64,000 nucleotides of DNA from Ooceraea biroi (lineage: Eukaryota; Arthropoda; Insecta; Hymenoptera; Formicidae), in contig NC_039513.1 in NCBI RefSeq assembly GCF_003672135.1, positions 1,984,833 through 2,048,832 of the forward strand, read 5' to 3'. Position numbers and translations under genes: made by a program. The notes under the pieces are model-generated. The model did not search any database. It had not been told where the DNA came from and saw nothing but the letters and a program-made list of their open reading frames with translations. Each line of letters starts with the position of its first letter. Within the stretch, counting starts at the first letter, position 1. This document shows, one piece after another, positions 28,580 to 40,203 of this stretch.

Positions 28580-28751
28580 AGTTCTCAAAAGCAGCTCACG
28601 TAAGTCGCGTTGTAACCAAAACTTCGATTCATCGCTCAGCTGAACTGCAAATTGAACCGTAATTTACGGTTGAATCGGGGTTTAAGATTTATATTCGCAT
28701 ACGAATTTTAATAATTATACGCTACGAATTTTAAGTAACAGTTTAAATAAA

Positions 28752-30067
28752 ATGTGTGACAAAAAGAGACCAATTTATTCTGAAACTGAGAAAACATTAT
28801 TGAAGCAGCTTGTTCTCAAGTATAGTAATATTATCGAAAATAAAAATACCGATAGTAATAGCAATAAACAAAAAAGTCAAACATGGGAAAAAATTTCGGA
28901 AGAATATAATCAATGCTCCAGTATAATCTAAAAGGTATATTAGATACTTAAATAGACAAGTACAATTATATATTTTTGTGATGTACATCATCTTATTTCC
29001 TAAATTATTACTTTATATAGGCAACAGTAAAACAATTACAGTCTTTATGGAAAAATATAAAACATCGCCAAAGAGACATATTAGTTGCAGAAAAACAGTA
29101 TCGACATCGGTCCAGTGGTGCACAAGTACAACTTGACGTGTCCATTGATCCACTAGTTGCTAATGCTGTGCCACATCTTATAGTCGAGATACCAAATGTA
29201 GTCGATTGTGATACTTCTGACAAAGAAATAATTGGTACAATATTGACGCATTGCTCCAAAGTTTTAAGTTTTTTAAATGTAATTGTAGTACAAAGTATCC
29301 ATTCAAACAATTTAATATTTATTAAAATCATTAGATAATGATACTCCTGAAGCTGTGAACGATGAACTTTTTAAGAAACCTGATGCCTCTGTTCCGACAG
29401 TTATTGCTACTGCTACGCTACAACATATGGGTAGGTAATATTATTAACGAATAAATATAAAAGAGTAATTATACGTGCGTACGCGCATACACATGTAAAT
29501 ATATAGTTAATTACTTACTCACTCACATATTTACCCATGACTTGTTTTACATATTGCTATTACTACCGATATATTTATTTTCAATCATTTATATAAAAAT
29601 TGAAACTTATAGATAATAAGAAACGAGAGGTAGAAAATATAAATGATATAGAGGCTAGACGATTATGTCTCGAAAGTCCAGAGGATCTTGATATAGAATT
29701 TATCAATGATGCTGGCAATAAATCGACTCCTCTATCATCATGTCGAACGCATGCAAAATCTTCGAGAAAGTTATCATTGCAATTGAAAGGGCAAGATATA
29801 CGGGCACATGTTCTCCAAAATGAAACAAATGCAAGAATGGATAGATATGCGGAATTAAGTAAAAATGAACGTGAGATCCACGCTTTAAATATAGAAACTG
29901 TACGGTATAAAGTAATGACAGAACAATATCGTGCAGAAAATGAACGTAAACAACTCGAGATAACTGAGTTATCAAAAAAGGCTGCCAAAATAAAATTAAA
30001 AATTCTCGAAAAACAATATCATGATATGTTTAACAAAGAAAATAATATTGAAAACATAAATATTTAG
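28752..30067 (+). pseudogene. Myb/SANT-like DNA-binding protein of a PIF/Harbinger transposon
   Basis: Exons 28752-28934, 29021-29234, 29335-29430 and 29613-30067; junctions are GT/AG and phases agree (0, 1, 1), giving 316 codons. The first exons form a Myb/SANT trihelix-type domain (YSETEKTLLKQLV, TWEKISEEYN, VKQLQSLWKNIK). The last is a coiled coil rich in E/K/R (NEREIHALNIETVRY). Harbinger elements encode such a protein to bring the transposase to the ends. One TAA (28929-28931) interrupts the frame a codon before the first donor, so this copy is probably dead. It converges on the transposase remnant. Confidence 0.7.
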
Positions 30068-30232
30068 AGATTTTTTAAATATTTTAATATTTTTAATAAA
30101 TTGTTTTGTTAAAATCTTATTATTTTAGTTTAAATCTAATTACAATTTATTGTTCGTTACAATTACAATATCTTGTTTCGTTCACTTTTATAATGTTTTA
30201 AATAAAATCTTGTTATTGTTTTATTGTTTTAA

Positions 30233-30717
30233 TTACGTGAAATGATTACGAATTAATGCTTGACGCGCAGCGATGCCTTCAAGTGGCTGTACATGTACAG
30301 GTTCGTATGGAACTGGTTCGTCTAACAGAAGTTCAATTCCATCATTTTCAGGTATTTCATCATCGACTCGTAGACCTATGTTGTGAAGTATCGTACAAGT
30401 AATAATAATATCAGAGACAGTCGTAAGATTATTTCCTAGACCTTTTTTAAACATAGAAATCTTCTTTTCCAAATTCCAAACGCTCTTTCAACTGTATTTC
30501 TAGCACGTTTATGTGCTCTGTTATATCGTTCTTCTGTTGCGTTTTGTGGATTAGCCACAGGCATAAAAAGAAAACTTGTACTAGCATATGCAGCATCACC
30601 CAGTAGAGAACCATGGATTTCTCGATCTACCAGTTTCGTATATATTCTAGATGCTCTGAATATAGTTGAGTCATGTGTACTTCCCGCATATCTTGCTACA
30701 ATATCCAGAAATTCCAT
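30233..30717 (-). pseudogene. PIF/Harbinger transposase, C-terminal half
   Basis: The minus frame reads FLDIVARYAGSTHDSTIF, LLGDAAYA and NTVERAFGIWKRRF, the second and third catalytic regions of Harbinger DDE nucleases. Near 30440-30470 it changes frame within an A-rich run and continues with a CTILHNIG-type end to TAG/TAA at 30233. The N-terminal half with the first catalytic D is missing. It converges with the Myb-like gene, the arrangement of a two-gene Harbinger. Confidence 0.8.
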
Positions 30718-30837
30718 ATTGGGTCTTGCTATAGTCTATCAATTAATATTTATGATTTTTAGAAATGTTTATAGTCTACAATTTTAGTTTTTCTAAACAA
30801 GATTGAAATAGAACTGGTTTTATACACTGAGAAAAAT

Positions 30838-31955
30838 TTCCATCGGATAAACCGATTAAATAGTATATCCGATTGTTATTCTTGTTTTCCGATGGTAAAT
30901 ACGACGGTAAATTCCGATGAGGGGAGCCTGCCCCGATGACCTTGACCTTGACATATATTGTCAAGGTCGCCCTCCTGAGTGACCTTCAAGAGGTTTTACC
31001 CGTCGCTCGTTGTTTGTTAAAAAGTTATTAACAAAAGAAGTTTAATGATTTTGCACGAATATTCAGCTGTCTACGCGAACCAAGAACATACTATTGACAT
31101 ATATTACAAAGGTCACCTTCCCGAATAACCCTCACTAGGTTTTAGTCGTCGATCGTTGTTTATGAAAAAGTTATTAACAAAAGAAATTTCGAAAATATAG
31201 TAGTTATTTTGAAAGAATATTGAATATTGAAAGATATAAACGACGAATATGTATATGAACGAAGGAAGAAAAGTCATTTAATGCAGTGAATCATTAATAT
31301 ATAGAATAGTTTCTTTTAATATAAGTACAAAGTATTCTTCACTTTAACCAAAAGCATAAACAGTTAAATACAAAGTATTCTCTGCTTTAACCTAACCTAA
31401 CCTAACCTAACTTAACCTTGTTAGGTTATATTTTCCGAAACTGGAGCCTCGGACACATACGCTCGTTTTCAGCCCGCTTCGGGGGAAGGTGGGGGCAGTG
31501 TTCCCAGAACCGAGCCGCGGCCAACACGAAATGACAACTGGAAGGGGTAGTCACGTGACGCGCTCGAGACTCGGGCAACTTCGAGCAGTAGAAAGAGACA
31601 GACAGCTTTCTGTCTCTTTCTTTCGCTCGGGCTCGCTCGGGCTCGCTCGGGCTCGCTCGGACTCTCTCGGGCTCGCTCGCGGCTCGCGGGCCGCGGCACG
31701 CTAATGCGCCGCGTAAATGCAAAAAATTTCGAGATTTCGACTTTGCGTCGCAATATCTGCTCATAGGGCACGTAGGCAAAAACTAAAAACACTTTTCTCA
31801 TGTAAATCATACCCAAGCTATCGATTGAGCCTACTCAGAACTGGATCAATTCAGTCGTTATTGAGATCTGAGAATCTCGGGTACTCGCAGCTCGCCAACT
31901 CGCGTAAAAGAGTCACGGTACGGTCTCTCGCACTACCGTGTCTCTTGATATATTT
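30838..31955 (+). mobile_element. CAAGAG-family copy, truncated, oriented towards 31955
   Basis: This 1.1-kb block is an inverted copy of 35805-36655. It contains an AAGTTATTAACAAAAGAA block (twice), the TTCCGAAACTGGAGCC block, a GC-rich core, and the CAAGAG module ending CTACCGTGTCTCTTGAT at 31955. About 30 bases beyond the end are also mirrored at 35772-35804, so the pair forms one inverted duplication about 3.8 kb apart. Confidence 0.65.
31391..31410 (-). repeat. Interstitial telomere-like repeat (TTAGG)4
   Basis: Four CCTAA units in a row, then degenerate CTTAACC and TTAGGTT. TTAGG is the common insect telomere unit. The tract lies inside the truncated copy, at a place where the 36.4-kb copy lacks it. 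Confidence 0.7.
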
Positions 31956-32137
31956 CAAATGAATAAGTTATATAATTATATATTAATTGCAATTAATAGT
32001 ATGCATATATAGTGGACTTCCGCACCACCTTTGAGGTTTCACTAATGGCGCGTTAGGTTTTTTTGAAGTGGTCCTTCGCCAGGAGCCCTATTTTACCACA
32101 TTATGCCGTATAGAAGACATCTGGCGATTTTTAGTGT

Positions 32138-32268
32138 GATGTCTGTCTTTCGCACACTTTTACATTTGTAATGTGATGTCTGTCTTTCGCAGACGAGATA
32201 TCTTTCGCACACTTTTACATTTGTAGTATGATGTCTGTCTTTCGCAGACGAGATATCTTTCGCACATC
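32138..32268. repeat. Tandem repeat with GATGTCTGTCTTTCGCA core
   Basis: Three units, the last two with the CAGACGAGATATCTTTCGCAC extension, about 56 bases apart. 31984-32137 contains no gene. Confidence 0.8.
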
Positions 32269-32272
32269 ATGA

Positions 32273-34503
32273 TTATGAGCAACCAACACTTTCATCCGCA
32301 GCATGTAAATTAAAACTACTTTTCTTTCTTGTTGGACAAGTTGCATATAATTTTTCAGATACCATACAAGATAAATGCTGTTCGTTTATTTTCATATTTG
32401 CAGCTATTTCGCCTCTGCTTTTCAAGGCTGATTTTATAACACAAATCGCATTAACGCACATTGAAGAAAGTTTATTGCGTTTTTTGGATTTTATATCTGT
32501 TAGAATTGAAAATGTTCTCTCTGAATCTGCATTTGAATTTGGAAGACAGCGGACAGCACTCAAAAGATTTCTTAAATTGGGATATTTATAAACGCCATTG
32601 GACAATTGGCGCTGCAAAATTTTCTTCCACATATCGTCAAAATCTAAAAGAGATAAATTGTTTCTCTTCTGCAGTGAAATCAGCTGGTAATGTAAACCAC
32701 TCGTATTTTAACGATTCTTCATCGAAGCCACCAATATTTCTTGCAATGAGACAAACGTGCTGGAACGATGTGTCTCTGTCACTATCGAATAAAGATATTG
32801 ATGGGAGGAAAACTTGCATTTTTTTCAAAAAATCATCGTTAATTGGCAATCTTTTACGTACTTCCTCTGCAGCAGTTATGTAAAATTGCAAGCAGTTTTG
32901 TCGTACTTGTGTAACTGCATCCATGTGACCTTCTAATAGTAAATCTTCAAGGTACTGTTCACACTCTGATCCAAGAAGAATATCATTTATATCTTTCTGA
33001 TTTTCTTTCTGTGCAAAATTAATATTTGTGGCTACGTCTTTCAAATAATCTTTCTGAAGAAAATTTCCACAGATTTGCAAGAGAAAGTTAGCTGATTTCA
33101 ATTGCAATAAATGGATTCTTGTTTCCGCGGATTGGAAGAATGCATTGAACGAATTAAAGAAATATAAAATATATTTCAGAAAAAGAAACTATGCTTTTAA
33201 TTCCACATTATCCATCACAGACAAAAGTGGTTGTGCAGATTTACTTTTGTCGCTTACAACCATTTCTTGCAAAAAATGTCGAATAGTATCCCATGACTGA
33301 AGAAGTCTCTCAACACATGTGTAGCGAGACAGTCAGCGTGTATCACTTAATTTTAAAATTTTACGATACTTTTCTTGAAAGCAGTCGCAAAAATCGTGAA
33401 AAATTGCCGAACGTTTCGGACTACCGTTAATATAAGAAGCTATTTTTCTTAAAAAGTCGTCACAATATGACGGTATCCTCGCACAAGCTGCATGAGCAGC
33501 TAATGCAGAAGAATGGCATGGGCATGGCAATGTTAGCAAATGTTTACACATCTCTTTTAATTTACTATGAAAAGATAAATGTTTCCCTGTCATTATAGAG
33601 GCATTGTCACATTACAGGGCAACAATATTGTGGAATGGAATTTGTAATTTCCACATTTCACTCTTAAATGCGTTAAATAACTTATCAGCACTACAATCTG
33701 TTGCATTAATATTAATGAGTTGCACTAATTGTGAGCGAACATTTTGTGTCTCAGAATCAACATATCGAACGAAAAATGTCATCCATTTTTCATTGCAGAT
33801 ATCTGATGTTTCATCTATGAAAACAGAGAATTTTGTTGTCTGAAGCTTCTTACTGACATGTTCAGTTTCAACGGAATACAAGACGTTAGAAGTTATATTG
33901 CTACATTTCGTTGGACCCATGCTCATACTATTCAACACATTAGGATCGTTTAGTTGTTGAAAAAAGTTCAGAATTTTGTGTGCATTGTGAAGAGGTACAT
34001 TTGATTTCTGCCATCAAAGCAGTATATTTTATTTCTGCTGTCTTTTTACGCTTATCAAACGACAAAAGAGATTCATTGATTTGCGTATCATTTATCTCAC
34101 TCACTTCAATCCCTTTTTCTTTACGAAGATTTAAATGAGTTTCACTTTCTGCATGCCGGTGAATATGCGAAAAATAGGCAGCAAAAGATTTATCGCAAAT
34201 CGTACATAAACATAAACTATTGTTATTCGGAACTTCACGTAACCATAATTGAAAATTCTTTATATCTAGCCATTTCTTTTTAAATACTGCTTTACTTGTA
34301 TTTTTTACATTATTACCATCATCACATAATGATGTATTTTCTTTATAACTCTTTAAATGACACATAGAATTGGCATGTCTAGAAACGTGTGTTGAGTTGC
34401 AAGAGAAATTGTTATTACAAATAGTACAATGGAAAAGGCTATCATCACAGGATACTTTACGTATCCAACATTTGTATCGATCATCATGAAGCCAAGCTTC
34501 CAA
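32273..34503 (-). pseudogene. hAT-family transposase with two BED/C2H2-like fingers
   Basis: Read on the minus strand from ATG at 34503. Two C-x2-C...H-x4-5-H fingers with WIRKV/WLREV starts come first. The RNase H-like core follows (FSVFIDETSD, then CDNAS-MTGK) and finally the hATC dimerisation domain (NSNADSERTFSILTDI). The gene is broken by at least one frameshift near 33938, stops at 33612, 33333 and about 33193, and a frameshift near 32640. All pieces are in order, so it is one decayed gene of roughly 740 codons. The transposon ends are not identified. Confidence 0.85.
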
Positions 34504-34941
34504 ACAACTTCGCTTAGCTTTTTTTCTTAATTTATCACATATTTCAATATTTAAAAACTATAGAGAATATAAAGATAAAGGAAAAGAAAATGATAAGAAT
34601 TATATTAACAGTAATATAGAAAATTGAAAGACTTACGAACGCGAAGTCTCCTTCCCTTTCGAATGCGATATAGCTAACTTAACGCCAAGATTCAGAAAAG
34701 CATGTATTTTTATACATACGGTACCACTTATCAAGGCGAGAAGATTACAAGGAAATGTTTTGTGCTTGAGCAAAACGGCGAAAGAAAATAAAAAAATGCC
34801 TCGTGAAAAAAATGTATCGCGTGGCGATACATCGAGTGACTGAGCACAGAGCCACGCAACATGTTGCATAAGTACAGAATAAAAATATTAATACTATTTC
34901 TTGCGAACTTATTTTTTTCTGTTATTGAATAAGTCGTCGAT

Positions 34942-35018
34942 GAACCTCTACACACGATCCGATATGCAGGATTCGATTTGTTGGAGATCCTGCAGCTCGG
35001 ACCGTGTGTAGAGGTTAA
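34942..35018. repeat. Hairpin element, 77 bp
   Basis: AACCTCTACACACG and its complement CGTGTGTAGAGGTT flank a second pair ATGCAGGAT/ATCCTGCAG. A tiny foldback MITE is likely. Confidence 0.7.
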
Positions 35019-35075
35019 AACATTAATCGAAAATTCAATAAATATATAAATTTAATAACATATATATACAAGATA

Positions 35076-35417
35076 TTGTATATTTTGGTTATAGAGGTCA
35101 TAGATGATGAAGAAATGTTCCTCGAAGAGAAGAAAGAGAAGAACGCTGCAACTACGCAGCAACTATTGCAAGGTCTACAAGTTCTGCTGCAGCAGCACCA
35201 GCAGCAGTCGCAGGAGCAGAAGTCGCAGCAGCAGCTGCTGCAAGTTCTGCTGCAGCAGCAGCAGCAGCAGCAGTTGCAGGAGCAGCAGGAGCAGGAGCAA
35301 CAGCAGCAGTCGCAGGAGCAGCAGGAGCAGGAGCAGCAACAACAACAAGGTAATGAAAAGAAGTATTATATAATTTCTTTTTCCCCTTTTTCTTCCTTAT
35401 ATTATTCGTTAATGTGA
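35076..35417 (+). CDS. Polyglutamine-rich frame, doubtful gene
   Basis: An open frame of 113 codons, about half glutamine (CAG/CAA runs at 35190-35350) after an acidic/lysine start (EEKKEKNAA). A donor-like GTAATG at 35350 and an acceptor TTATAG near 35445 would join it to a short KKKKR-containing exon ending at TAA about 35517. This could be an exon of a transposon-borne or host gene, or merely an expanded trinucleotide repeat. The start codon is not certain. Confidence 0.25.
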   Translation: MYILVIEVIDDEEMFLEEKKEKNAATTQQLLQGLQVLLQQHQQQSQEQKSQQQLLQVLLQQQQQQQLQEQQEQEQQQQSQEQQEQEQQQQQGNEKKYYIISFSPFSSLYYSLM

Positions 35418-35543
35418 TTAATAATTTATGTCTTTATTTATTATAGATAGAAAAAAAAAGAAGAGGAGCCAGCCGATCCCGCGCCCGCTGGTATTACCAG
35501 CGAGGTGGCTGCCGTAAAATGAAACGGCAAAGCGGCGGAAGCG

Positions 35544-35640
35544 ACGGACGAGGCGGACGAGGCGGACGAGGTGGACGAGGCGGACGAGGCGAACTAGGCG
35601 GACGAGGCGAACTAGGCGGACGAGGCGGACGCGGCGGCCG
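35544..35640. repeat. 9-bp minisatellite GGACGAGGC
   Basis: About ten units, some changed to GAACTAGGC. Confidence 0.9.
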
Positions 35641-36221
35641 CCAAAATATAATAATTAAAAAATATTTTACATTTTATAAATAATTTGTATAACACAACAT
35701 AATAATACATACATATAATTATATGTAATGTTAAATTGCAAATTTTCTTTCTTTATTCTTTGTGAGTGCGTTAATAATTATATAACTTATTCATTTGAAA
35801 TATATCAAGAGACACGGTAGTGCGCGAGACCGTACCGTGACTCTTTTACGCGAGTTGGCGAGCTGCGAGTACCCGAGATTCTCAGATCTCAATAACGACT
35901 GACTTGATCTAGTTCTGAGTAGGCTCAATCGATAGCTTGGGTATGATTTACATGAGAAAAGTGTTTTTAGTTTTTGCCTACGTGCCCTACGAGCAGAGAT
36001 ATTGTAATGCAAAGTCGAAATCTCGAAATTTTTTGCATTTACGCGGCGCATTAGCGTGCCGCGGCCCGCGAGCCGCGAGCGAGCTCGAGCGAAAGAAAGA
36101 GACAGAAAGCCGTCTGTCTCTTTCTACTGCTCGAAGTTGCCCGAGTCTCGGGCGCGTCACGTGACTACCCCTTCCAGTTGTCATTTCGTGCTGGCCGCGG
36201 CTCGGTTCTAGGAACACTGGG

Positions 36222-36358
36222 CGAGGGGCGGGGGCTTCGCCCCCCCCTCCCCGCCGGGATCCGTGCCGTATACCAGGTGATCAAAATCTGTACGGTAAAA
36301 TCTGTTACACTGGTTCTGGCGGGGGGGGGGAGGGACGAAGCCCCCGCCCCTCGTCCTT
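36222..36358. repeat. GC-rich inverted repeat insertion
   Basis: Arms GAGGGGCGGGGGCTTCG and CGAAGCCCCCGCCCCTC. The block is absent at the matching position of the 31.5-kb copy, so it looks like a small insertion. Confidence 0.65.
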
Positions 36359-36775
36359 CCGCGAAGCGGGCTGAAACCGAGCGTATGTGTCCGGGGCTCC
36401 AGTTTCGGAAAATACAACCTTTTGCTTGTCGTGGACGGCTGAAAATTCGTGCAAAATCATTAAACTTCTTTTGTTAATAACTTTTTAGTAAACAACGAGC
36501 GTCAGCTAAAACCTCTTGAAGGTCACTCAGGAGGGTGACCTCTATAACATATGTCAAGGTCAAGGTCATCAGGGCAGGCTCCCCTCATCGGAATATTTAC
36601 CTTTAATCGGATATATCCGTTTGTTACTATTTAATTGGATTATCCGATTAGATAGGCCATAAGTACGTATATTAAAATATATTAATAAATTCGTACCTGG
36701 ACATTTATGGAAAAATAAGTTTTTCTATTACTGAAGATTTCTAGATGCGGTGGTCTTCCGGGTATATTTACAATC

Positions 36776-38552
36776 CGTACAAAATTACCTTTTTAAACAA
36801 AGGTAAAAAAACGCCAAGTATACGTGTGGTATATGTCTTGAAAAAACTCAAGTGGTAGTACACGACAAACAATGATAATCTATTTGGAAATATCTTTGTG
36901 TCTCGAATAAAGTAAAGTTGTAGTACCTTTAATATTTAAAACTACCTTTGGACCTTTTGAAAAACCAAAGTGGTAGTATCTTTAATTTAAAAAAATTAAC
37001 CAAGTGATATGTACTCCTCTACAAAACGAATGATATCAAATAATTGCGCCAACTATAAAAGTATGTGAAATATAAATAGAAAATTAAACATTCTATATGT
37101 AATTAAATGTGATTATAAATATGTGTTTTGAGATAACTTAATCAAAACCGCAACATTTTTCCGTAGTAGAATTCACCAGTTATCCAAAAAGTGAACTAAA
37201 GGTGTAGAAAATGATGGAGAGTTTTTAATATCATACTGTGTAATCCGTAAATAAAGATTGAATTTTGTAACAAAGTAATAGATTAATGTACGCACTAATA
37301 ATATATTGAATAAAAGATATATTTTTAAAATATAATAAATTTTTTACTATGACAGAAAAAAATAAAAGTTTTCAATAGAAAAAACTTAGCGCTGCTGCAT
37401 TAACTATAAATATATAGAAGTCATATAATTTAGAAATTGATATTACTCTTTCATACAATAAAAAGAATCAGGAAGACTTAGTAAGTACTCGTGCGAAGAA
37501 ACTATAAGTGTACAGGGTGTTAATTTTCCATTGCCCACTAAGCACACAGTGTTATTCCTTATGAAAAGTTGAGTCACAAAGTTCTGAACTATTTTTCTCT
37601 ACTGCTTAATGAAAGATGCTTAATGAAAGAGTTATTGTTAAATAAATACCAGCAAATAACACCGTCATTTAGAAGTATACACGTCTGTGAGTCACACAAA
37701 CTATCTTAACAGCATGAACACAGCGGCCGTGTACTCACGCACACTACCAGGCGCGCAGCTCACTGATGTACACCCGGCTAAAGATTCGCGGTGATTCCAT
37801 TGACTTTACTCATTAATTACTACTTTACTAAGCTGTGTGCTTAGTGGGCGGTGAAAAATTATCACACTGTATAGAAGTCATATAATTTAGAAATTGATAT
37901 TACTCTTTCATATTTTGAAATCCAGCAGCGCCAAGTTTTTTCTATTGAAAACTTTTATTTTTTTCTGTCGTAGTAAAAAATTGATTATATTTTTAAAATA
38001 CATCTTTTATTAAATATATTATTAGTGCGTACATTAATCTACTACTTTGTTACAAAATTCAATCTTTATTTACGGATTATACAGTATGATATTAAAAACT
38101 CTCCATCATTTTCTACACCTTTAGTTCACTTTTTAGATAACTGGTGAATTCTATTACGGAAAAATGTTGCGGTTTTGATTAAGTTATCTCAAAACACATA
38201 TTTATAATCACATTTAATTACATGTAGAATGTTTAATTTTCTATTTATATTTCACATACTTTTATAGTTGGCGCAATTATTTGATATCATTCGTTTTGTA
38301 GAGGAGTACATATCACTTGGTTAATTTTTTTAAATTAAAGATACTACCACTTTGGTTTTTCAAAAGGTCCAAAGGTAGTTTTAAATATTAAAGGTACTAC
38401 AACTTTACTTTATTCGAGACACAAAGATATTTCCAAATAGATTATCATTGTTTGTCGTGTACTACCACTTGAGTTTTTTCAAGACATATACCACACGTAT
38501 ACTTGGCGTTTTTTTACCTTTGTTTAAAAAGGTAATTTTGTACGGATATCAC
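36776..38552. mobile_element. Foldback element with arms of about 620 bp
   Basis: 36776-37395 and 37925-38552 are inverted copies with few mismatches. Both outer ends have GTACAAAATTACCTTTTTAAA and an ACGCCAAGTATACGTG block. No complete gene in the arms or in the loop, which holds a TA-flanked MITE. Confidence 0.85.
37513..37869. mobile_element. Mariner-type MITE, 357 bp
   Basis: Starts CAGGGTGTTAATTTT and ends with AAAAATTATCACACTG. The subterminal CACTAAGCACACAG pairs with CTGTGTGCTTAGTG. TA flanks both sides (37511-37512 and 37870-37871). Confidence 0.7.
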
Positions 38553-38606
38553 AACTTTTTTTAGTATGCATACAAAGATACATATCACTTGGTTTACTTT
38601 TTTTAA

Positions 38607-38863
38607 TTATTTATTACCAACTTTTTGTAAAACTAAAACATGAATACCTTTAGCACCTCTAGGCCATTGTTTTTTCTTTATTTGTGCGTCATCAATTTCA
38701 ATCCAAGATGTACCTTCTCTACACATATTTGTATAATGGCCTTCCTCAATATTTGGGCCATAATGAAATACAACATTCATTACTTTATACTGCTGTTTAG
38801 CTATTAATACTTTAGTTGTTGGTATGGCAGATAAATTAAACTTTTGTGGTATATTATACGTCT
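38607..38863 (-). pseudogene. USP-type ubiquitin hydrolase, C-terminal fragment 2
   Basis: The minus frame runs from about 38863 to TAA at 38607. It reads NIPQKFNLSAIP, VVFHYGPNIEEGHYTNM, SWIEIDD and KQWPRGAKG, the terminal third of a C19 deubiquitinase (catalytic histidine in GHYT, acidic residue in I-D-D). It aligns with the fragment at 26038-26235. It starts abruptly next to repeat DNA and lacks the cysteine box. It probably belongs to the mobile family around it. Confidence 0.65.
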
Positions 38864-39299
38864 ATGCTCGATTACTCTTTCGCTGGCTCTTTCACTCTCG
38901 CTGTCGCTCACTCGAGGACTATAACGTACAAATCATACCTAGATATATCGCTAGCGCTCTCTTGCGACAGAAGTATCAACGATACAACTTTGTGGTCGAT
39001 GATGACGACCATGACGACCTTTCTTACATGTAAATTTCGAGATTTCGACTTTGGGTCATAATATCTCCGCTCGTAGGGCACGTAGGAAAAAAATAAAAAC
39101 ACTTATTATGCAAATCGCAGCCAAGCTATCGAGTGCGCCTACTCAGAACTTGTTGATCAATTCAGCCATTATTGAGATCTGATAATCTTGCGTACCCGCT
39201 GCCCACCAACTACCGTAAAGGAGTCACAATGCGGTCTCGCGCAGCACTTGGCACGAAACACTACCGTGTCTCTTGATAAGATAAAGTGAGATATCCTAT

Positions 39300-40203
39300 T
39301 TATTTGAATTAAAATGAAACAATCTGTATATTAACACGTTGACCGACCAGCATAAATTAAGTATGTCATACCATTCTGTATATCCTTTTATTAAATATAA
39401 TTGTTATTATAAAAAACTTGCAAATTATTTATATAATTCTGCTAATTACGTGAAAAGAACTGTCATCCATATATGGGGGACGTGGCAGTCCACGTGTAAA
39501 AATTGAACGACAGAAAAAGTTTTGACTGAGAAAGAAGTTAAAAGAGGAAAGCGAATTAATATAGCTTAACAAATTTTATTTTCACATTTTAATCATCAGA
39601 ATAAGTAAAGTTTAATTTATCGCGTCAAATTTGTTCAGAATCACAAATACAAGATTTTCGGGTTGGTCAATTAAAATTGGACACCCTATATATTATAATC
39701 AAAAGTCGACACCAAATATATTGTAATAAGATAAAGTGAGATATCCTATATATTATAATTAAAATGGGACAACCTGTATATTAAAAGTGAACGAAACAAA
39801 AAGGTTTTGACTGAGAAGAGACTTAAAAGAAGAAAACGAATTAATATAGTTTAACAGATTTTATTTTCACATTTTAATCATCGGAATAAGTAAAGTTTAA
39901 TTTATCGCGTCAAATTTGTTTAGAATTACAAATACAAGATTTCCCCAGTTGGTCAATTAAAATTGGACACCCTATATATTATAATCAAAAGTCGACACCA
40001 AATATATTGTAATAAGATAAAGTGAGATATCCTATATATTATAATTAAAATGGGACAACCTGTATATTAAAAGTGAACGAAACAAAAAGGTTTTGACTGA
40101 GAAGAGACTTAAAAGAAGAAAGCGAATTAATATAGCTTAACAGAGTTTATTTTCACATTTTAATCATCGAAATAAGGATTAATTTATCGCGTCAAATTTG
40201 TTT
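39300..40203. repeat. Satellite-like array, about 283-bp period, part 1
   Basis: CGCGTCAAATTTGTT recurs at 39621, 39906 and 40188. Each unit carries ACACCCTATATATTATAATC, a GATAAAGTGAGATATCC block and AGATTTTATTTTCACATTTT. The array continues at 46316, 50866 and 53313, where mobile elements have split it. Confidence 0.85.
40188..40203. repeat. Target duplication of non-LTR element 1
   Basis: CGCGTCAAATTTGTTT, identical to 46300-46315. Confidence 0.85.

Larger units (their letters stand above)
35805..39280. mobile_element. CAAGAG-family composite with foldback and USP remnant
   Basis: Left end ATCAAGAGACACGGTAGTG at 35805 and right end CACTACCGTGTCTCTTGAT at 39280 are inverted, each with a module of about 240 bases (35805-36050 and 39033-39280). 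In between lie a GC-rich block with its own inverted arms (36222-36358), a large foldback (36776-38552) and a USP fragment (38607-38863). Whether this is one transposon or nested ones is unresolved. The right flank is satellite DNA. Confidence 0.55.

Noticed and set aside
35104..35373. Serine/arginine-rich frame over the CAG repeat
   Set aside because: Alternative frame of a trinucleotide repeat; no domain.
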